Shown piece by piece: positions 5,643 through 7,816 of a stretch of DNA of 7,816 nt. Position 1 is the first letter of the stretch, and each line of letters begins with the position of its first letter. The position numbers and the translations under genes were made by a program. The notes under the pieces are model-generated. The model did no database searches and had not been told where the DNA came from. It saw nothing but the letters and a program-made list of their open reading frames with translations. Source of the stretch: an uncultured Oscillospiraceae bacterium (GTDB taxonomy: Bacteria; Bacillota; Clostridia; UBA1212; UBA1255). The DNA lies in the NCBI GenBank assembly GCA_902462635.1, contig CABQCN010000051.1:1-7816 (forward strand), written 5' to 3'.

Positions 5643-7816
5643 TTGAAAAAGGTTGGAAGATGTATCGTTGCAACGGTATTGGCGTTTATTTTCGCGATCG
5701 CGATGCTTCCGATGCGGATGGAAACTGCCCAGGCCCTGTCGATGACGTACGAACCGTCCTCTTATTATCGGGCAAGCGTTTATTACTCGCGTCTGACTGC
5801 AGTATCGCTGACCGGCAATCCAAAGACGGATCTGGTGAACGTGGCCGCATCCCAAGTGGGATATCACGAAGGGAACAGCAGAAGCGACCTCGGCGGCGGA
5901 AATACGGCGGGAAGCGGAAATTATACGGAATATGCGTACTGGTTCGGGCCGCGTGTCCGGAATGACAACAATTTCTGGTATGCCTGGTGCGCAATGTTTA
6001 TCAGCTGGTGCGCAAGGCAGGCAGGAATTCCGGAAAGTATGATCAATAACTCCAGTATGGCGACCTGCAGCGGCAATCCGTCGTTGACCGGCAGTTATGC
6101 GTTCCATATCGAAAAAAAGGCAAAGTCTTCCTATACGCCGCAGGCAGGCGATATTATTTTCTTTTCTTCGGAAGGGACAAGCTCCGGACAGCATGTGGGA
6201 ATCGTAGAATCCGTCAGCGGCGGGTACGTACATACGATCGAAGGGAATGCGAGCGATCAGGTCATCCGAAGGACCTATGCGCTTTCTTCTTCGAAAATCG
6301 TCTATTACGGCGTAATGAACGGAGCCGGTTCCGGTCCGGCGCCATCTTATGAAACGATCTGGGATATCGGCACGTATACCGTTACGGCGTCGTCGCTCAA
6401 CGTTCGGCAGTATCCGTCGGCTTCTTCGGCAAAAGTGGGATCGTATCCGAACGGAACCATCGTGACCATTTACGAATATGTGACGGATGGTTCCTGGGGC
6501 AGAACGGATGATGGCTGGATTTCGATGGCATACGTTTCGCGCAGGTATGAAACAATCTCTACCAATGCGCAGACCTATGAAAAAGGCGAGACAGTTACGG
6601 TAAATACGGGAAATACCCGTAATTATCCAAGCGCCTGGATCGGACTTTACAGACAAGGTGAAGTAGAAGATCCCTACACGGCAGGCGGCGTGGAGGCGCG
6701 GATATACGCGTATGTGGATCAACATGATACGGTAACGTTCGATACGTCGTCGCTGGATGCCGGCACGTATTATGTGCGTGCATACTGCACCGGCGGACTT
6801 TCCGCGTATGTTAAGATCAGCGATCCCGTATATTTTACCATCACGGAAGGCGCGCAGCGCTCTGTGAGAAAGGCGGGTATGTATACGGTCGCAAACGTCA
6901 GCGCGATCAATGTACGCGCCGTACCGCAAACCGGCGCGGTGACGAAGACGCTGAACGGCGGCGATATCATACCGATCTATGAGATCTGCGACGTATCCGT
7001 ATCGGGCGGCCTCCAGAGATGGGGACGTACGGATGGCGGCTGGCTGGCGATGGTTTCTTCTGCAGATCTGACGACGCCTTATTGCATTCCGTATCAAAAA
7101 ACAATTGCTTTGAGCGACAGCTATGTCGAGAGCAGCAGGATCGTTGCTACGGCATATGACATCGAGAATCCCGCCTATACCGGAATCTGGCTGGGAATCT
7201 ATAATGCCGCCGATACGGATCGTTCGGAAAATCCGCAGGGAGCGATTTCCTTATTATGGGCGGACGCCGTAGCCGACAGCAGCGGAACTGCGGTAATGAC
7301 ATTCCCGGATCAGAATCAATCGGAGAAGGGAACCTCCTATAATCTGCCGGCAGGAAATTATTATGCGAGGCTGTTCTGTACCGTCGGGGATGACGCGTAT
7401 ATCGCGCTCAGCGGCAAATTGTCGTTCACCGTTGTTTCTGCCGCGGATACTGCTATCGTCTCCGCAAACGCTTCTTATTTGAAAGGAGAAACGATGCAGG
7501 CCGCATACGCCGGCGGCGCTCTCACGGACACGTCCTGGATCGGGCTGTATCCGGTTTCTCAAAATGTCTATAACGAAAATCATCCTTCGATCGAGTGGCA
7601 ATACGTGAGCAGTGCCGGCGGAACCGTATATTTCCATACGACGGGACTTTCGGCAGGTTCCTATAAACTCGTCATCTTCAAAGACGGCGGTTATACGGCG
7701 CTGAACAGCTGTTCCTTCGAAATCCGGCAAAACGACGCCGTTTTTACGGCTGCGATGGGAACTTATAAAATTACGGCAAGCGCTTTGAACGTACGCAGCT
7801 ACCCCGGTACGGGAAA
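5643..7816 (+). CDS. Secreted CHAP-domain cell-wall hydrolase with SH3b and W-[IL]-G-[IL]-Y repeats (3' truncated by window edge)
   Basis: Probably an exported peptidoglycan amidase or endopeptidase. From TTG the frame stays open to the window edge, giving 724 complete residues. Residues 1-31 are a signal peptide: positive MKK, a hydrophobic core, and a likely cut after AQA31. Residues 59 to about 225 are a CHAP domain with Cys116 in WCAMFISWC (another Cys at 123), His184 in HVGIVE and Asn202 in EGNAS, consistent with a Cys-His-Asn site. Three bacterial SH3 domains start near 243, 411 and 706; each has a [IL]NVR motif, and the third is cut off. They usually bind the wall. Between them lie three related beta-sandwich domains (304-400, 488-598, 604-694), each with W-[IL]-G-[IL]-Y. 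The gene has its own promoter, so it is independent of the upstream operon. Its target bond and any C-terminal anchor lie beyond what can be seen. Confidence 0.92.
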   Translation, partial: MKKVGRCIVATVLAFIFAIAMLPMRMETAQALSMTYEPSSYYRASVYYSRLTAVSLTGNPKTDLVNVAASQVGYHEGNSRSDLGGGNTAGSGNYTEYAYWFGPRVRNDNNFWYAWCAMFISWCARQAGIPESMINNSSMATCSGNPSLTGSYAFHIEKKAKSSYTPQAGDIIFFSSEGTSSGQHVGIVESVSGGYVHTIEGNASDQVIRRTYALSSSKIVYYGVMNGAGSGPAPSYETIWDIGTYTVTASSLNVRQYPSASSAKVGSYPNGTIVTIYEYVTDGSWGRTDDGWISMAYVSRRYETISTNAQTYEKGETVTVNTGNTRNYPSAWIGLYRQGEVEDPYTAGGVEARIYAYVDQHDTVTFDTSSLDAGTYYVRAYCTGGLSAYVKISDPVYFTITEGAQRSVRKAGMYTVANVSAINVRAVPQTGAVTKTLNGGDIIPIYEICDVSVSGGLQRWGRTDGGWLAMVSSADLTTPYCIPYQKTIALSDSYVESSRIVATAYDIENPAYTGIWLGIYNAADTDRSENPQGAISLLWADAVADSSGTAVMTFPDQNQSEKGTSYNLPAGNYYARLFCTVGDDAYIALSGKLSFTVVSAADTAIVSANASYLKGETMQAAYAGGALTDTSWIGLYPVSQNVYNENHPSIEWQYVSSAGGTVYFHTTGLSAGSYKLVIFKDGGYTALNSCSFEIRQNDAVFTAAMGTYKITASALNVRSYPGTG

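Noticed and set aside
5639..5965. A 108-codon plus-strand open frame from another TTG
   Set aside because: It is out of frame with the secreted protein, begins too close to the ribosome binding site, and yields a low-complexity Arg/Gly-rich product.
5619..7097. A 492-codon open frame on the minus strand opposite the CHAP gene
   Set aside because: Its translation is rich in Arg, His and Ile with no recognisable domain, while the plus strand encodes a signal peptide, CHAP and SH3b domains. It stays open because the sense gene rarely uses codons whose complements are stops.
1..7816. Mobile elements, CRISPR arrays, tRNA or rRNA genes, defence systems
   Set aside because: No transposase, integrase, spaced direct repeats, tRNA-like cloverleaf or defence gene was recognised; nearly all of the window is explained by housekeeping-type genes and the secreted hydrolase.

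Overview
The window is a dense stretch of bacterial chromosome with every gene on the plus strand. The gene content suggests a Bacillota organism, probably a clostridial one: GGAGG-type ribosome binding sites, TTG and GTG starts, a ClpB disaggregase, an RsmF-type methyltransferase, and a secreted CHAP/SH3b wall hydrolase with a Gram-positive style signal peptide. The coding DNA looks close to balanced GC, with many CGG, CCG and GCG codons. The taxon is an inference from style, not from a marker gene.

Region 1 (1-5513) is a head-to-tail cluster that reads like one operon. It starts inside clpB (C-terminal half only). An intracellular SGNH/GDSL hydrolase follows 2 bases later, then an RsmF-like rRNA m5C methyltransferase, the pseudouridine synthase RsuA (4-base overlap), and a class I SAM-dependent methyltransferase of the Methyltransf_32 type (8-base overlap). 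No terminator or sizeable gap separates them, so translational coupling is likely. The common theme is protein and ribosome quality: ClpB rescues aggregates, and RsmF and RsuA modify 16S rRNA. The roles of the SGNH hydrolase and the last methyltransferase are unknown. The last methyltransferase is broken by an in-frame TAA after 38 codons. The well-placed start and ribosome binding site lie before the stop, while the conserved domain lies after it.

Region 2 (5514-5642) is a very AT-rich intergenic stretch (18 G/C in the 110 bases 5521-5630). It carries a near-consensus promoter (TTTACA, 17 bases, TACAAT) inside two nested perfect inverted repeats. The inner left arm contains the -35 hexamer, and the outer right arm runs into the ribosome binding site of the next gene. 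This is the most unusual non-coding structure in the window.

Region 3 (5643-7816, running off the end) is a large secreted protein that starts at TTG. It has a signal peptide, a CHAP cysteine peptidase/amidase domain, and then SH3b domains interleaved with three divergent beta-sandwich repeats marked by a W-[IL]-G-[IL]-Y motif. At least 724 residues are present and no stop is reached.

No RNA genes, CRISPR arrays, insertion sequences or phage genes were seen.
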